59,813 bases of DNA from a virus, in the IMG/VR virus record IMGVR_UViG_3300025113_000005, positions 1 to 59,813 of that record. One strand, written 5' to 3'. The notes beneath the pieces were generated by a model that was not told where the DNA came from, searched no databases, and worked only from the letters and a program-made list of their open reading frames with translations. Position 1 is the first letter of the stretch; each line of letters begins with the position of its first letter. The position numbers and the translations under genes were made by a program. Below are positions 1 to 8,326 of this stretch, one piece after another.

Positions 1-84
1 GTCCTTCGCGTCCTTGAAACGTCGCTCAACGCCGTCCAGGGACTTGGCAACCCATCTGCCTTCAAGTAGTTCAGTTGTCTTCAT
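1..84 (-). CDS. N-terminus of a CTS-type late protein (partial)
   Basis: Partial gene whose ATG at 84-82 overlaps the end of the next gene by 14 nt. It gives 28 codons before the window ends. The first residues MKTTELLEGRW resemble the capsid-targeting peptides of T4 internal head proteins, with a possible prohead-protease site after LLE. The same type of N-terminus recurs in more than ten genes of this window. The function of the mature part cannot be seen. Confidence 0.6.
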   Translation of the reverse strand, partial: MKTTELLEGRWVAKSLDGVERRFKDAKD

Positions 85-475
85 CGTCGTCAATCCATAT
101 GTCACGTTCAGCCATACCAACCCAGTTCCGAAGCGGGTCACGGCGGTGGGGGCCGTAGCCCGATCGCTTGTCCATGATGACCAGCTCAGCTGCTTTCCGC
201 GCTTCCTCGTCGCTCTCAGCGGTTCGCATCGCGATGACCTTCCGCTGCCCTGAGGTCGGCATCGGCCGCGACAGGACAAGAGAGACGGGGGCCTTAGACG
301 GGCCAGGGTAGTAGCTTGGAAAGCGGGCCGTTCCGACCAGGACCGTGCGCGCCGACCCATCATGCCCAACCGGTCGGACCATGAAGGTCCAGCCGTGCGT
401 GGTGGAGCGAACGGTGTCTCGCTCTGAGGCACTCAGCAGGCGCAGGCCTGAAGGGGAGATCTCAGTCAGCTGCAT
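71..475 (-). CDS. hypothetical protein, 134 aa
   Basis: No family recognised. It starts MQLTEISPSGLRLL and ends in an acidic tail (DIWIDDDEDN). The start overlaps the stop of the upstream gene by 14 nt and the stop overlaps the next gene's start, so it belongs to the minus-strand late operon. The central part alternates beta-like stretches with charged segments. Confidence 0.7.
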   Translation of the reverse strand: MQLTEISPSGLRLLSASERDTVRSTTHGWTFMVRPVGHDGSARTVLVGTARFPSYYPGPSKAPVSLVLSRPMPTSGQRKVIAMRTAESDEEARKAAELVIMDKRSGYGPHRRDPLRNWVGMAERDIWIDDDEDN

Positions 476-986
476 TTGTTGGGATCCCTAGCTTCTTGAG
501 GGCGGCGGCGGCAATGGCGCGCTTGAACCCGTCAGGGCTACCCTTCTCGGTGCTCTTGTTTGCCCAGCTCTTGATGCCGTTGATCAGCATCAGGATCTTC
601 TTCACGTTCTCGGCGCTGTAGCGAAGGCTGTCAGCATTGGATGCCATGAGCTGAAACGCATCCAGCATCGGCTGGAGATAGGGTAACGTGCCAAATGGCG
701 TGCTCTTCAGCCGCTCGAGGTGCTTGATGTGCTCAGCTGTCTCCTCGCCAGACAGGCCGCGCTGGCTGAGGATGCTGTCCATGGCGGTGTAGGAGCTGGC
801 CATGTCCTCGAGCCCCTGCCGGGCAATGCCGATGGCCAGCTCGGCGTCGTTCCAGACGTCGTGGTGGTCAGGGTCGCCCGGCTCGGTCAGCTGGAAGAGC
901 TTTGGGTCGGAGTAGCCCAGCTCCCGCGCTACCTTGCGCAGGAAGGAGGTGGTCTCGTAGGATTCGTGGAGCTGAGAAAGCTTCAT
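462..986 (-). CDS. CTS-type protein, possible packaged head protein
   Basis: The ATG at 986 is chosen over the GTG at 1004 because a late promoter (ATAAATA, 1008-1014) lies 22 nt upstream; the GTG would fall almost inside it. N-terminus MKLSQLHESYE fits a T4-like capsid-targeting peptide with a possible cut after LHE. The rest (174 aa) is predicted helical with no recognised domain. A role as an internal head protein injected with DNA is inference. Confidence 0.65.
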   Translation of the reverse strand: MKLSQLHESYETTSFLRKVARELGYSDPKLFQLTEPGDPDHHDVWNDAELAIGIARQGLEDMASSYTAMDSILSQRGLSGEETAEHIKHLERLKSTPFGTLPYLQPMLDAFQLMASNADSLRYSAENVKKILMLINGIKSWANKSTEKGSPDGFKRAIAAAALKKLGIPTNAAD

Positions 987-1007
987 ATCGGTGCGTAGCT
1001 GCACCGG

Positions 1008-1014
1008 TATTTAT
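1008..1014 (-). promoter_or_regulatory. late promoter box ATAAATA
   Basis: T4-type late -10 element on the minus strand (TATTTAT on plus), 22 nt upstream of the ATG at 986. Confidence 0.75.
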
Positions 1015-1026
1015 GAGAAGCCAGCT

Positions 1027-1617
1027 CTACTCGGCGCGGTAGGGGAGGCCTCCTGAGAGCTCGGCCCACCTCTGCTGGCGCTCGGTGTCCGTGAAAGCGC
1101 GCTCGGACAGGACCTCGGCGGCGTTCAAGGCGGCCACGAACTTGGCACGGTCGATGCGGCGCAGCAGCTCGTCAACCTTCTGTTTTTCAGCCGCGATCTC
1201 CTTCAGGTGCTCCACTGCCGCCCAGTAGCGCTTGGACTGGTTGAGCTTCTGGCCGTTCTCAGATAGAAACTTCCACACTTCAGGGTGAAGTTTCTGGTTG
1301 GTCTTGTTGGCGAGAAAGGTGTTGGCACACTTGACGACGATGGTGAACTTGTCATCGCTGTCTCTGATGCTGTTTGCATCGTAGTACCGACGATGATCAG
1401 CTTCAATAACGACGCCGCACACGATGATGGAGTAGTGCGTCTCGAACTTCGGCTCTGGGCGCTCGTAGTCCTCATCGACTGGGCCGAAGCCAAAACCACC
1501 ACCGACCTGTACCTGCCGAGAATGGAGACCTAGCAGCGTTTCATGCAAGGTGAACGGAGGAATGTAGCCGTCAATCGAGGGTAGGTCCTCGAACATCATT
1601 GAAAGTTGTTCAGCCAT
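1027..1617 (-). CDS. hypothetical protein, 196 aa
   Basis: Start at 1617 (MAEQLSMMFEDLP) is supported by a strong AAGGAGAG ribosome site 6 nt upstream; an upstream GTG-type extension is ignored. The C-terminal half is highly charged and helical (KEIAAEKQKVDELLRRI), suggesting a coiled coil. It ends in TAG. An early-type promoter lies just upstream, so it is probably expressed early. No family recognised. Confidence 0.7.
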   Translation of the reverse strand: MAEQLSMMFEDLPSIDGYIPPFTLHETLLGLHSRQVQVGGGFGFGPVDEDYERPEPKFETHYSIIVCGVVIEADHRRYYDANSIRDSDDKFTIVVKCANTFLANKTNQKLHPEVWKFLSENGQKLNQSKRYWAAVEHLKEIAAEKQKVDELLRRIDRAKFVAALNAAEVLSERAFTDTERQQRWAELSGGLPYRAE

Positions 1618-1636
1618 GGTCGCTCTCCTTGGGACC

Positions 1637-1642
1637 ATTATA
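1637..1642 (-). promoter_or_regulatory. early-type -10 box TATAAT
   Basis: Minus strand reads GTGTGATATAATGG, matching the recurring extended -10 consensus TGnTAnAATG of this window. It lies 20 nt upstream of the ATG at 1617. Confidence 0.65.
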
Positions 1643-1676
1643 TCACACCTGTCGCTGGATGCTTAGCTGTTACACC

Positions 1677-1970
1677 TCAGTAGTGCCAGATCTTGTACCA
1701 GAAGGGAGAGCACATCTCATTGACCTTCTGCATGGCGCGCTCCTCAGCCCACGCCGCGACCCGACCAGATGTAGGATCGCGCAGCACGAGGCTCTTTTCC
1801 TTCTTGTAGTTGCGAAGCAGCAGGGCCTTCGCGGTCGGCGTTTCCGCTTCGATCTTCCACTCGTACCTGAAGCTGTAGCGGCGACTGTCCAGGATGGTGA
1901 TCTTGAAACCGCGATACAGACGGGGTTTACCCATGATATGTGACCGGCGTCGCCGAAGATGGTATCTCAT
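1677..1970 (-). CDS. hypothetical basic protein, 97 aa
   Basis: ATG at 1970 chosen because GAAAGG lies about 8 nt upstream; a second ATG at 1934 (MGKPRLYRGFKITIL) is possible. Sequence from GKPRLYRGF onward looks like a small alpha/beta protein with many Arg, Tyr and Trp. Close upstream neighbour 1982-2218 suggests co-transcription. No family recognised. Confidence 0.6.
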   Translation of the reverse strand: MRYHLRRRRSHIMGKPRLYRGFKITILDSRRYSFRYEWKIEAETPTAKALLLRNYKKEKSLVLRDPTSGRVAAWAEERAMQKVNEMCSPFWYKIWHY

Positions 1971-1981
1971 GTGTAGACCTT

Positions 1982-2218
1982 TCAAATCTGTCGATCTAGG
2001 AAGTAGCGAAGCAGCAGCTTTGCCTTCTCCCGTTCAGGAGCTGTTTGCCGCTCGTAGTTGTCCCAGTCCTTCAGGTTCTGCAGCTCTATCCGCACCTCGG
2101 TGAAGAATCGATCGTCGTGGATGCGACCCGCAAAGAAGTCCCAGGCTCCCTGCGCTGTACGCGCCATCCGTACTGGCGGGGTGATGGTGAGCGGGTTTGA
2201 CGGAAGATCTGGTGTCAT
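1982..2218 (-). CDS. hypothetical protein, 78 aa
   Basis: Start at 2218 (MTPDLPSNPLT) overlaps the stop of the RNA ligase gene as ATGA, so it is translationally coupled to it. The C-terminal half is helical and charged (PEREKAKLLLRYFLDRQI). No family recognised. Confidence 0.65.
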   Translation of the reverse strand: MTPDLPSNPLTITPPVRMARTAQGAWDFFAGRIHDDRFFTEVRIELQNLKDWDNYERQTAPEREKAKLLLRYFLDRQI

Positions 2219-3252
2219 CTCTTGACAAGTCCGTTCGGAGTGAAGCGCTGCCCGGCGCGCCAGTGCTTGGTGGTCTGGACGTGGCCGGCACGCACGTACT
2301 TGGCGACGCTGCTCTTGAAGTCGGCATACCTGAAGGACCTGGCCTTGCGAACGACATAGCCCTCGCGGACGCCCCATTCGACGGTGGTCAGGTCACACTC
2401 CGCGCGGATGGCCTTCTCGTCCCAGGTGCCGCGCCAGATGACCGGCACCGGGGTGATGCCGAGCAGCTCGAAGTACTCCAGCGTCTCGTCCCATGCCAGG
2501 CACTCATTGTGTTCCGTCCAGATGCTGAAGCCGAGGAAGTAGGACGGCAGGTCCGCGTACGGAATGGAGTGTTCCGCCCACAGGTTCTCACCGCATACTC
2601 GCCAGCCGGTGGGGAGGTTGTAGCAGACGTTCTCCGACAGGAATCGCTTGACCCAGGCGCGGTCCTCGCCGCCCCGGCTGTCGATCGAGCGGGCATGCAC
2701 GTGGCCGTCGGCGTAGGCGGTGGTGTTTTCACCGTCCATCTTGACCGAGATCACGACCTCCTCACCTTCGAACTGAGCGCAGCTCTTCAGCGCCTTGTCG
2801 TCGTCATGGATGCCAGGTGACCAGGGCAGGTGGAAGGTGCGGCCGTATTTGACATACGGCACGTAGAGGCTGAGCTTGCCGCCCTTGGCTAGGATCTTCT
2901 GGACGCTCTCGTCATGGAAGAGCTCGCCGTGGGTGCGGCGTCCATCCTCGAGAATGTAGTCGCCCCACTTGGTGATCGGCTGCTCAGGATAGAACTGGTC
3001 GGGGACGTGGACCGTGTGGATGCCGGCGGCGAGGCGGACGTCCTCCACTGAGAGCTCGGTCGTCTCGCACTGTAGGTGATGCTCGGCGCAGACCGAGGCG
3101 CCGTTGTCAAGATAGTATCCGCCGTCCGGCCAGAGCCGGCGCTCAATGACATGGTGGGCATCTTGAGCAGGTTGACCGCAGAAGACGCAGCGGTGCCCGT
3201 CCCTGGAAAGAACGCCTTCCCGAAACTGGTCGCGGGTGAGAAGCTTGGCCAT
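2215..3252 (-). CDS. HNH nuclease - RNA ligase fusion
   Basis: 345 aa. Residues about 1-60 look like an HNH zinc-finger nuclease (HRCVFCGQ, DAHHVIER, CAEHH). From about residue 90 there is an RNA ligase domain with nucleotidyl-lysine motif KMDGENTT, motif IV EGYVVRK and motif V KYVRAGH, most like the T4 Rnl2/Rnl1-associated RNA ligase group. The ligase would seal RNA breaks such as anticodon nicks made by host defence nucleases; the HNH part could cut or bind nucleic acid. The ATG at 3252 follows a TACAAT box by 5 nt, so the mRNA may be leaderless. Which substrate is used is unknown. Confidence 0.85.
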   Translation of the reverse strand: MAKLLTRDQFREGVLSRDGHRCVFCGQPAQDAHHVIERRLWPDGGYYLDNGASVCAEHHLQCETTELSVEDVRLAAGIHTVHVPDQFYPEQPITKWGDYILEDGRRTHGELFHDESVQKILAKGGKLSLYVPYVKYGRTFHLPWSPGIHDDDKALKSCAQFEGEEVVISVKMDGENTTAYADGHVHARSIDSRGGEDRAWVKRFLSENVCYNLPTGWRVCGENLWAEHSIPYADLPSYFLGFSIWTEHNECLAWDETLEYFELLGITPVPVIWRGTWDEKAIRAECDLTTVEWGVREGYVVRKARSFRYADFKSSVAKYVRAGHVQTTKHWRAGQRFTPNGLVKR

Positions 3253-3257
3253 AGTGC

Positions 3258-3263
3258 ATTGTA
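3258..3263 (-). promoter_or_regulatory. early-type -10 box TACAAT
   Basis: Minus strand CGTGATACAATGCAC followed at once by ATG of the ligase gene. The repeated GTTACA sequences upstream (3290-3315) may be -35 or activator elements. Confidence 0.6.
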
Positions 3264-3304
3264 TCACGGTTTTAACCATGATGCTGCCAAATATGTAACA
3301 AGGT

Positions 3305-3829
3305 CTAGGTTGTAACCTGCTTGAGTCGCTGCAGGACCTCATCGAACGTGGTCCTGCGCCAGCTTAGCTGAATGAATCGACGTGGCTTCATTGGTGGCTT
3401 GCGAACTACGCTGTGTATCTGAGATACATCAAGCAGGTACGTGTCACCGTCCGCCGCAGTAAAGGAGTCAATGAAGTCGAGGTCCTTTTCGTTCTTGTAT
3501 ATGTTGGACGTCGCCGCCCCTGGAAAGCGAATCGGAACGGCGCCTTCACGCACGTTCCAGAAGTTAGTGGTTGCGTCACCTGACTGGAAATAGCAGTTCA
3601 ACGCCGTGATGGTGGTGTGGTCGCGGTGCGGGGAAACCTGGTCGTTGCCAATGATCTCGACGTAGCGTATGGCATCAGGAAGCAGCACCCGCAGGTGCTC
3701 GAGAGGCGGTGGTTTGCCCAACACGCGGTAGTATGAGATCGCCCCGTAGGTCATGAAGTGCGCGCCCTTCCGCACCATGTTCACCAAAGAGATATCATAT
3801 GGGATCTTAGCAAACGGGGGTGACTGCAT
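3305..3829 (-). CDS. 2OG-Fe(II) oxygenase-like protein
   Basis: 174 aa. Facial-triad candidates are H and D in SPHRDHT and the distal His in SQIHSV, followed by an Arg-containing strand RRFIQLSW that would bind 2-oxoglutarate. Such enzymes hydroxylate or desaturate C-H bonds using Fe(II), O2 and 2OG. It starts the oxygenase cluster and is transcribed from a late promoter 30 nt upstream, facing the plus-strand gene at 3864. Stop codon is TAG. Substrate unknown. Confidence 0.7.
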   Translation of the reverse strand: MQSPPFAKIPYDISLVNMVRKGAHFMTYGAISYYRVLGKPPPLEHLRVLLPDAIRYVEIIGNDQVSPHRDHTTITALNCYFQSGDATTNFWNVREGAVPIRFPGAATSNIYKNEKDLDFIDSFTAADGDTYLLDVSQIHSVVRKPPMKPRRFIQLSWRRTTFDEVLQRLKQVTT

Positions 3830-3837
3830 GAGGGCCG

Positions 3838-3843
3838 TAAATA
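3838..3843 (+). promoter_or_regulatory. late promoter box TAAATA (plus)
   Basis: GTAAATAC on the plus strand, 20 nt before the ATG at 3864. It faces the minus-strand box at 3859-3865, so two late promoters overlap head to head. Confidence 0.55.
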
Positions 3844-3858
3844 CTGCATCGACAGGGG

Positions 3859-3865
3859 TATTTAT
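3859..3865 (-). promoter_or_regulatory. late promoter box ATAAATA
   Basis: Minus-strand late box, 29 nt upstream of the ATG at 3829. It overlaps the ribosome site and start codon of the plus-strand gene at 3864. Confidence 0.7.
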
Positions 3866-4715
3866 GAGTCAGCAGATGGACATCGGTCGTGAACCTAAGA
3901 GATCCCAGATAGCAGGGCAGTGGTTCGTTGACCTGGATCAATACGTTGACACCGAGCGGTTCGAGAGGTTGCATGAGAGAATGTGCGAAGGTATCGCCCG
4001 CTCCTGGCACCTCTCAGAGCCGGTCGTCATCGGGTCTAAGGAGTCGCAGTATGATATGACCCTTAGCGAGGTGGAGTTTGCCAAAAGCGAGCACCCCGAG
4101 GATGAGACGCTGAAGAGGCTTCTCTCCTACCAACATCGCGAGGCGGCGTACCAGTATGTCAGGTTTCGCTACCCAACTATGGCGCTGGGGCGCAAGATTC
4201 TGCTGCGTACCTATGTGGACTACCACAACGGCTTCGCTCGCAAGCACCTGGCCAGGCTGAACCATGACATGCCCGCCTACTCCTACTTTCCCGAGCTGAA
4301 GCAGTTCATCAGCGACCTGCCTATCTTCAGTGAGGTTGGGCGCGTCATCATTTTTCTGACCGACGGCAACGCCAAGGCCGAGATCCACTGTGACTACGCC
4401 GACGGCAAGAGCCGTAAGGATCAGTTCCTCTGGCTGAACCCGCGTAGGGCCAAGCGGTTCTTCGTGCTTGACACCGAGTTCAATAAGCGCTATCTAACGG
4501 GGATAGCAAACACATTTGACAACGCCTCGTGGCACGGTGGGGACCCATCACCGTATGCCACGTTCACGGTGCGTATAGACGGTCGCTTCAGCCAGAAGTT
4601 CCTAGATGCCTCTAACCTGGCAGAACATTATGAGCGGCCTCGAAAGCAGGTGATCGAACCCGCTGAAGCAGGTCGCGACCTGGGTGTGCAGCTGGCCAGG
4701 CACAGCGCAGCGTGA
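3864..4715 (+). CDS. 2OG-Fe(II) oxygenase-like protein
   Basis: 283 aa. The ATG at 3864 has an AGGGG ribosome site and a plus-strand late box upstream; longer in-frame starts lie over the opposing gene. The motif IHCDYADG supplies H-x-D, and ASWHGGDPSPYATFTVRIDG supplies the distal His and the 2OG-binding Arg, typical of the double-stranded beta-helix oxygenases. It lies opposite to its neighbours, and its last 104 nt overlap the end of the convergent gene 4612-5247. Substrate unknown. Confidence 0.65.
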   Translation: MSQQMDIGREPKRSQIAGQWFVDLDQYVDTERFERLHERMCEGIARSWHLSEPVVIGSKESQYDMTLSEVEFAKSEHPEDETLKRLLSYQHREAAYQYVRFRYPTMALGRKILLRTYVDYHNGFARKHLARLNHDMPAYSYFPELKQFISDLPIFSEVGRVIIFLTDGNAKAEIHCDYADGKSRKDQFLWLNPRRAKRFFVLDTEFNKRYLTGIANTFDNASWHGGDPSPYATFTVRIDGRFSQKFLDASNLAEHYERPRKQVIEPAEAGRDLGVQLARHSAA

Positions 4716-5247
4716 CGTCATACGGCTTGGGGTGGTTACCAAAGACCGCTCGATCAAACTCACTTGTGGGCAGCTCACCTGCCTTCACCTCCCCAAATGG
4801 GTAGATCTCGAAGCGAGGCCAGATCGCAGAGGTCTTCTGAGTGCGGGACGTCGTGCGAGCCCAGGCAGTGGGTAGCGACCACAGGATATTCTGACAGTCG
4901 TAGTAGCGACCGAAGGAGATGGCGCGCAGCCACAGCGCGTCCATTCCGTTTCGCTGATAGTTCCATGGTGCCGGCACCATGGGATTGGTGACCAGAAATG
5001 ACATCAGCCAGTGGTTGGAACAACAGGCTGGAAACGTCTGAACGAGGTAGGCCACAAGCTGCTGCGCCTCATTGAACGCCATCCAGGTGACCGTGCGCTG
5101 GCTTTTCAGTGAGCCTCTTAGTGCCTCCAGCCCCCGCTCAAGTTCAGAGGAGCTGAGCTGCTGCTTACCTACCTGACGCTGTGCGGTAAAGATCTCAACG
5201 GCCAGCGGCAGCAGCTGAGAGGTCAGACGCTGGATCGTGAACTTCAT
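4612..5247 (-). CDS. probable GNAT-like acyltransferase
   Basis: 211 aa. Predicted alternating strands and helices (TVTWMAFNEAQQLVAYLV, a bulky middle, then NILWSLPTAW) suggest a GNAT or FeeM-like acyltransferase fold, but no acetyl-CoA loop is clear. Start ATG overlaps the stop of 5247-5555 (TAATG). The C-terminus runs antisense over the end of the plus-strand oxygenase and stops at TAG. Its place between oxygenases and a desaturase makes an acyl-transfer step plausible, which is inference. Confidence 0.45.
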   Translation of the reverse strand: MKFTIQRLTSQLLPLAVEIFTAQRQVGKQQLSSSELERGLEALRGSLKSQRTVTWMAFNEAQQLVAYLVQTFPACCSNHWLMSFLVTNPMVPAPWNYQRNGMDALWLRAISFGRYYDCQNILWSLPTAWARTTSRTQKTSAIWPRFEIYPFGEVKAGELPTSEFDRAVFGNHPKPYDVTLRCAWPAAHPGRDLLQRVRSPAFEAAHNVLPG

Positions 5248-5555
5248 TACGTGATTGAGACTGTACGGACGGTGTTGATGTCATTCCTGACATCATAGAT
5301 AGCGCGATCCGCAAAGAAGTTCGGAAGCACCTGAAACAGTTCATCCAAGAGAGTCGTAAGCTGATCCTCATCGACGTATTTGGCAACGGAGGTGTGCACC
5401 AAGCCATCCTCAGACAGGGTGAACACAGGTGGTTCAGCAAAGTTTGGTGTGTTGGAAACCAAAGAAATAAAGGTCGAGCGGACAAGCGGCACCGTGAAGA
5501 TGTAGAACGGGGTATCAGAACTTTGGCGCTGCTGGGTGGTTGTAACAGTAATCAT
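5247..5555 (-). CDS. hypothetical protein of oxygenase cluster, 102 aa
   Basis: No family recognised. Begins MITVTTTQQRQ and is predicted mixed alpha/beta with a helical segment DQLTTLLDELFQVLPNFF. Overlaps the desaturase stop (ATGA) upstream and the 4612 gene downstream, so it is part of the same translation-coupled run. Confidence 0.65.
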   Translation of the reverse strand: MITVTTTQQRQSSDTPFYIFTVPLVRSTFISLVSNTPNFAEPPVFTLSEDGLVHTSVAKYVDEDQLTTLLDELFQVLPNFFADRAIYDVRNDINTVRTVSIT

Positions 5556-6361
5556 GTTGAGCTCCTACTAGGTGCGGTGGTCTTGACGGCCGTAGCCAAT
5601 CCAATCTTCTCGAGCAGCTGGATAACCAGGTAACTCACATCAAGCTCGCCGCTCCGCAGTCCAAAGCGAGCTGACCCAGGGTAGCGGTGGTGATTGTTGT
5701 GCCAGCCCTCACCAAAGACCAGGTAGCCCATGATCGGGTTGTTCTGGCTGTCATCACGCAGCGCGAAATTTCGGTAGCTTACGACGCTCTTCTTGTGGCC
5801 GAACCAGTTCAGTGCGTTGCTGACGGTGATGGAGACGAAGATCGGCAGCGCATACACGTACACAAAGGCGTTCAGACTTAGAAGAGCCAAGACCAGGCCG
5901 TAGGCTCCCAGAATGGCGAAGTAGTAGCGGTGCCACCAGGCGTAGTACCTGGTGCGAGCGATGTCACGGATGCCCTGCGTGGAGACGCGTGGGTACACGC
6001 CGAAGAACGTCTTCCACACTAAACCTGGTGGGTGCGGGTCTCCAGGTAGGTCAGCGAATCGGTGGTGCTGACGGTGGGTCATGACCCACATTATCGGAGA
6101 TCCAGTCCCAGCTAGGCAGGCGAAGGTGACGAACAGCTTCTCCACCCAGGGGTGGAACGTTACCGCCTTGTGCGTGAGGGCCCGATGATAGGTGGTGCTG
6201 ATGCCCAGACAGATCAAGCAGAAGTACGTAAACACCGACGCAGCCAACCATGGTAGTGAAAATGTGGCGTAGAGCGGCGATAGCAGAAGCGCCCCGAACA
6301 GCACCAGGTTGAAGCCCAGCAGCGTGAATGGGTTGTTTCCCTTGACGAGGTGCTTGATCAT
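5552..6361 (-). CDS. membrane fatty-acid (acyl) desaturase
   Basis: 269 aa with several hydrophobic segments. It has the three His boxes of the di-iron acyl-CoA/acyl-lipid desaturase family: YHRALTH, THRQHHR and WHNNHHR, plus GHKK. These enzymes insert a double bond into acyl chains in the membrane, usually delta-9. The ATG at 6361 overlaps the upstream stop (ATGA) and sits 4 nt after a TAAATA box (6366-6371), so a leaderless late transcript is possible in addition to readthrough. The neighbouring oxygenases suggest a lipid-modification pathway. Confidence 0.85.
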   Translation of the reverse strand: MIKHLVKGNNPFTLLGFNLVLFGALLLSPLYATFSLPWLAASVFTYFCLICLGISTTYHRALTHKAVTFHPWVEKLFVTFACLAGTGSPIMWVMTHRQHHRFADLPGDPHPPGLVWKTFFGVYPRVSTQGIRDIARTRYYAWWHRYYFAILGAYGLVLALLSLNAFVYVYALPIFVSITVSNALNWFGHKKSVVSYRNFALRDDSQNNPIMGYLVFGEGWHNNHHRYPGSARFGLRSGELDVSYLVIQLLEKIGLATAVKTTAPSRSST

Positions 6362-7071
6362 GCTGTATTTACGACCGACTCATAGTGCCGGCGCAGCCCG
6401 TCTTTTCCACCGTACCTGGTCTCGATGGCTGCCAGGTGCTCGTAGTAGCGATCAAAGGTGCCTGGTGCGATGTAGTTAGGGTTCTTCTTGAAGGTAGGGG
6501 CGTACTGAATGGTCCAGCGCCTATCGATTACATCTGAGATGATGTGCAGGCGGTCAGTTGTGCCAAGGTTGAAGGCCGCGTGCGGGGTGATGTTGTCAAA
6601 GTCATACAGCTGTCCAGCCTCCATCTTTACGACCTCGGCCTCGTGTGTCTCCTCGTCAAAGTACACGTGACCGCAGCGGTCGTTGGTGACCAACACGGCG
6701 TGTACCCGGTGCGAGAGCGCGTGATACAGCCGAGGGTCGATGTGCGGGTTCACCACCCGGTCAGGTACATTACGCACCACCTGGGATCGAAATACCACAT
6801 GGTTTGGGAAGTACCTGGTGGTCAGCAGGGCGTGGTACGGTGCCATGGCGGTGGCCAAGGCCTTGGACGGTAGCACCCCGCTGTAGTAGTTGTGCTGCTC
6901 GTTGAAGTAGCGGGTTTCCGCGTCGTAGCGGTTGCACGCGTCAAAGAAGGCCTCCTCCTTGGTCAGCGACTCAGGAGCCTCTAGATCCACGGCTCGAGTG
7001 ATTGTCCAAAGCTCCTCGAACAGCTGCGGTGATAGGGTGTCCAGCACCTGAATGTGAGGGCTGAGCTTCAT
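6358..7071 (-). CDS. aspartyl/asparaginyl beta-hydroxylase-like 2OG oxygenase
   Basis: 237 aa. NPHIDPRLYHALSHRVHAVL gives the H-x-D and the conserved LSHRVH strand, and ITPHAAFNLGTTDRLHII the distal His and Arg. This layout fits the Asp/Asn beta-hydroxylase fold family (Asp_Arg_Hydrox), which also includes LpxO, the lipid A acyl hydroxylase. One of several such paralogs in a row. Stop and start are coupled by ATGA on both sides. Confidence 0.75.
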   Translation of the reverse strand: MKLSPHIQVLDTLSPQLFEELWTITRAVDLEAPESLTKEEAFFDACNRYDAETRYFNEQHNYYSGVLPSKALATAMAPYHALLTTRYFPNHVVFRSQVVRNVPDRVVNPHIDPRLYHALSHRVHAVLVTNDRCGHVYFDEETHEAEVVKMEAGQLYDFDNITPHAAFNLGTTDRLHIISDVIDRRWTIQYAPTFKKNPNYIAPGTFDRYYEHLAAIETRYGGKDGLRRHYESVVNTA

Positions 7072-7718
7072 TTCCAGTAGTCGATCTCTGTCTGCTTGTT
7101 GCCTGCGTGGTACGTCGTGATGACGTTCACTCCCTGATCAAGTAGCGCGTATCCTTCTTCCTCAAGAAAATCGATGATGATATGTGAGCGCGGTGTAGGC
7201 CCGTTGTTGGTGGCGCGGTGCATAAACATGTTGTTGATCTCGTATGCCGTTCCTATCGCGAAGTGCTTAGAGCAGGCCCTCCGCCCAAGCATGTAGTTGT
7301 AGGTAGCGCCTGGATTGGTGATGATTGGGATGTGGACCTTATGCGAGAGGCTCTGGTAGATGTAGCTGTCGATGTGCCAGAGCAGGGTGGCCTGTGGTGG
7401 TAGGGTGGCCACCTGGACGAGTAGCGGGCAGGCGGTTGGATAGAAGCCACGCAGCCACTCCACCTGTGGCTCTACGATATCCAGCAGCTCCTGGGCTCGA
7501 TTGCCATAGGTGGCATTGTGGGTATCCACGCTGTACATCTTGATGCTCGGGTTCATGGCAATCAGCCGATGCGTTCCTATGAATACCTTCTCGCTCACGA
7601 GCGCCTGGGGTGAAAGCAGATCAAAGGCACCACGTACCGTGGAAGCCAGCTCCTCGACACCAGGTACACCGTCTAGCTGCCTAAATGGTACCTCGCGGTT
7701 CTGTTGGTACACCTTCAT
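7068..7718 (-). CDS. aspartyl/asparaginyl beta-hydroxylase-like 2OG oxygenase
   Basis: 216 aa. LLWHIDSYIYQSLSHKVHIP provides H-x-D and the family's SHKVH strand; FMHRATNNGPTPRSHIIIDF provides distal His and Arg. It is clearly a diverged paralog of the flanking gene at 6358. Coupled by ATGA to both neighbours. Substrate unknown. Confidence 0.75.
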   Translation of the reverse strand: MKVYQQNREVPFRQLDGVPGVEELASTVRGAFDLLSPQALVSEKVFIGTHRLIAMNPSIKMYSVDTHNATYGNRAQELLDIVEPQVEWLRGFYPTACPLLVQVATLPPQATLLWHIDSYIYQSLSHKVHIPIITNPGATYNYMLGRRACSKHFAIGTAYEINNMFMHRATNNGPTPRSHIIIDFLEEEGYALLDQGVNVITTYHAGNKQTEIDYWK

Positions 7719-8326
7719 CGATGCACCTTTGACACACCCTTGGTATCCTTGACGTCAACCACTAGGTGCGTACGAGCCGTATCACCGAGGTTGTCCACCA
7801 TATGGCGGTAGTTGACGTTGATCAGAAAGACGTTGTTCGCCGGCAGGTGGGTTGCCTTTTCTTCAGAGTGAAAGTGGGCCTGCTCATTTGTCTCAATGAC
7901 GATGTGCAGACGCAGAATGGTCTTGGCTGGTGACCCGTCGGTGTGCCAGTTGCTTGCCGCGCCTGGAACAAGCTGAATGAGGCGAGCGCGACAAGGCTGG
8001 AAACCAAGCTCCGTCGCCTGGCCGATAAGGCGCCGCAGCTCGTCGCTCGCTGCCTCGGTGAAGGTAAGGTGCTCAGAGCTACGGTGGTAGCCAGCTCTCG
8101 CTGCACCAAGGCTATCAAAGTAGACCTTCCCATTAGATAGTGTCTTCATGAACACGCTACCATCTACCCAGCCATCCCTGTAGCTACCTGACCGGCTCAT
8201 CACGCTCCACCCGTTGAACATCTCGCCACCAGCTTTAGGAAGCGTAGCCTCAAGCTGGCGAACATGGGCCCGCAGCGCGTCAAAGTCAGGAGCGAACAGC
8301 TCAGTGATGTTCTCGAATTGAATCAT
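7715..8326 (-). CDS. 2OG-Fe(II) oxygenase, Asp-hydroxylase-like
   Basis: 203 aa. NWHTDGSPAKTILRLHIVIE and NYRHMVDNLGDTARTHLVVD carry the H-x-D, distal His and Arg. The same order of motifs as in its two downstream neighbours shows common descent. Translationally coupled to both neighbours. Confidence 0.75.
   Translation of the reverse strand: MIQFENITELFAPDFDALRAHVRQLEATLPKAGGEMFNGWSVMSRSGSYRDGWVDGSVFMKTLSNGKVYFDSLGAARAGYHRSSEHLTFTEAASDELRRLIGQATELGFQPCRARLIQLVPGAASNWHTDGSPAKTILRLHIVIETNEQAHFHSEEKATHLPANNVFLINVNYRHMVDNLGDTARTHLVVDVKDTKGVSKVHR

Noticed and set aside
2197-2820. 207-codon plus-strand ORF opposite the RNA ligase gene
   Set aside because: Low-complexity composition of a shadow frame; the minus strand has clear ligase and HNH motifs.
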